A stretch of 6,091 nucleotides of DNA from Bacteroidales bacterium (GTDB lineage Bacteria > Bacteroidota > Bacteroidia > Bacteroidales > UBA932): positions 1 to 6,091 of the forward strand of contig JAGAAU010000125.1 in assembly GCA_017615135.1 (NCBI GenBank), in the 5' to 3' direction. Shown here piece after piece: positions 6,062 to 6,091 of this stretch. The first letter of the stretch is position 1. The number at the start of each line of letters is the position of its first letter. Under the pieces are notes generated by a model. That model saw nothing but the letters and a program-made list of their open reading frames with translations. It made no database searches and had not been told where the DNA came from. A program made the position numbers and the translations under genes.

Positions 6062-6091
6062 ACAAAGAAGAGTTTGATCCTGGCTCAGGAT
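6062..6091 (+). rRNA. rrs: 16S ribosomal RNA, first 30 bases (continues beyond window)
   Basis: AGAGTTTGATCCTGGCTCAG at 6069-6088 is the near-universal 5' segment of bacterial 16S rRNA (E. coli positions 8-27), here with the C variant at the degenerate position. Counting back puts mature base 1 near 6062. The bases present are too conserved to identify the genus. The rRNA promoter and leader upstream show that this is the start of an rRNA operon. Confidence 0.97.

Overview
The window looks like a piece of chromosome from a Bacteroidota bacterium, most likely order Bacteroidales with moderately high GC. Three things support this. There are TAnnTTTG -7 elements in front of genes, most clearly a TTTG-N19-TATCTTTG promoter ahead of the ribosomal RNA operon. 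Most genes lack a Shine-Dalgarno sequence. One secreted protein ends its signal peptide with LAQ, as is common in this phylum. The genus cannot be named because only about 30 bases of 16S rRNA are present.

Layout. At the left edge (+ strand) is the 3' end of a probable mannose-1-phosphate guanylyltransferase gene. It is followed by dapB and dapA (297-1834), which overlap by 4 nt and sit behind a probable promoter at 269-276. DapA makes, and DapB reduces, the lysine/diaminopimelate branch intermediate, so the pair is a small biosynthetic operon supplying lysine and peptidoglycan precursors. dapA converges, with only 7 bp between stop codons, on a tightly packed four-gene minus-strand block (5874 down to 1842). 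In transcription order this block holds two half-size CHR-family (chromate transporter family) membrane proteins that overlap by 4 nt, a secreted GH20 beta-N-acetylhexosaminidase, and a secreted PDZ-like protein of unknown function. The gaps are -4, 3 and 2 nt, so they are almost certainly co-transcribed, although no shared pathway is obvious.

At the right edge a 187-bp intergenic region separates the CHR operon from a divergent rRNA operon. It holds a candidate near-leaderless promoter for the CHR operon, an A-rich tract, the rRNA promoter, a hairpin at the expected 5' end of the rRNA transcript, a boxA-like antitermination sequence, and the first bases of 16S rRNA.

No mobile element, CRISPR array, tRNA gene or evident new defence system was found. 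The genes are mostly ordinary. The points most worth a second look are the split CHR pair with a G-rich junction, the mixed operon with its low-GC PDZ-protein gene, the unusually short DapB, and the compact rRNA/CHR divergent control region.
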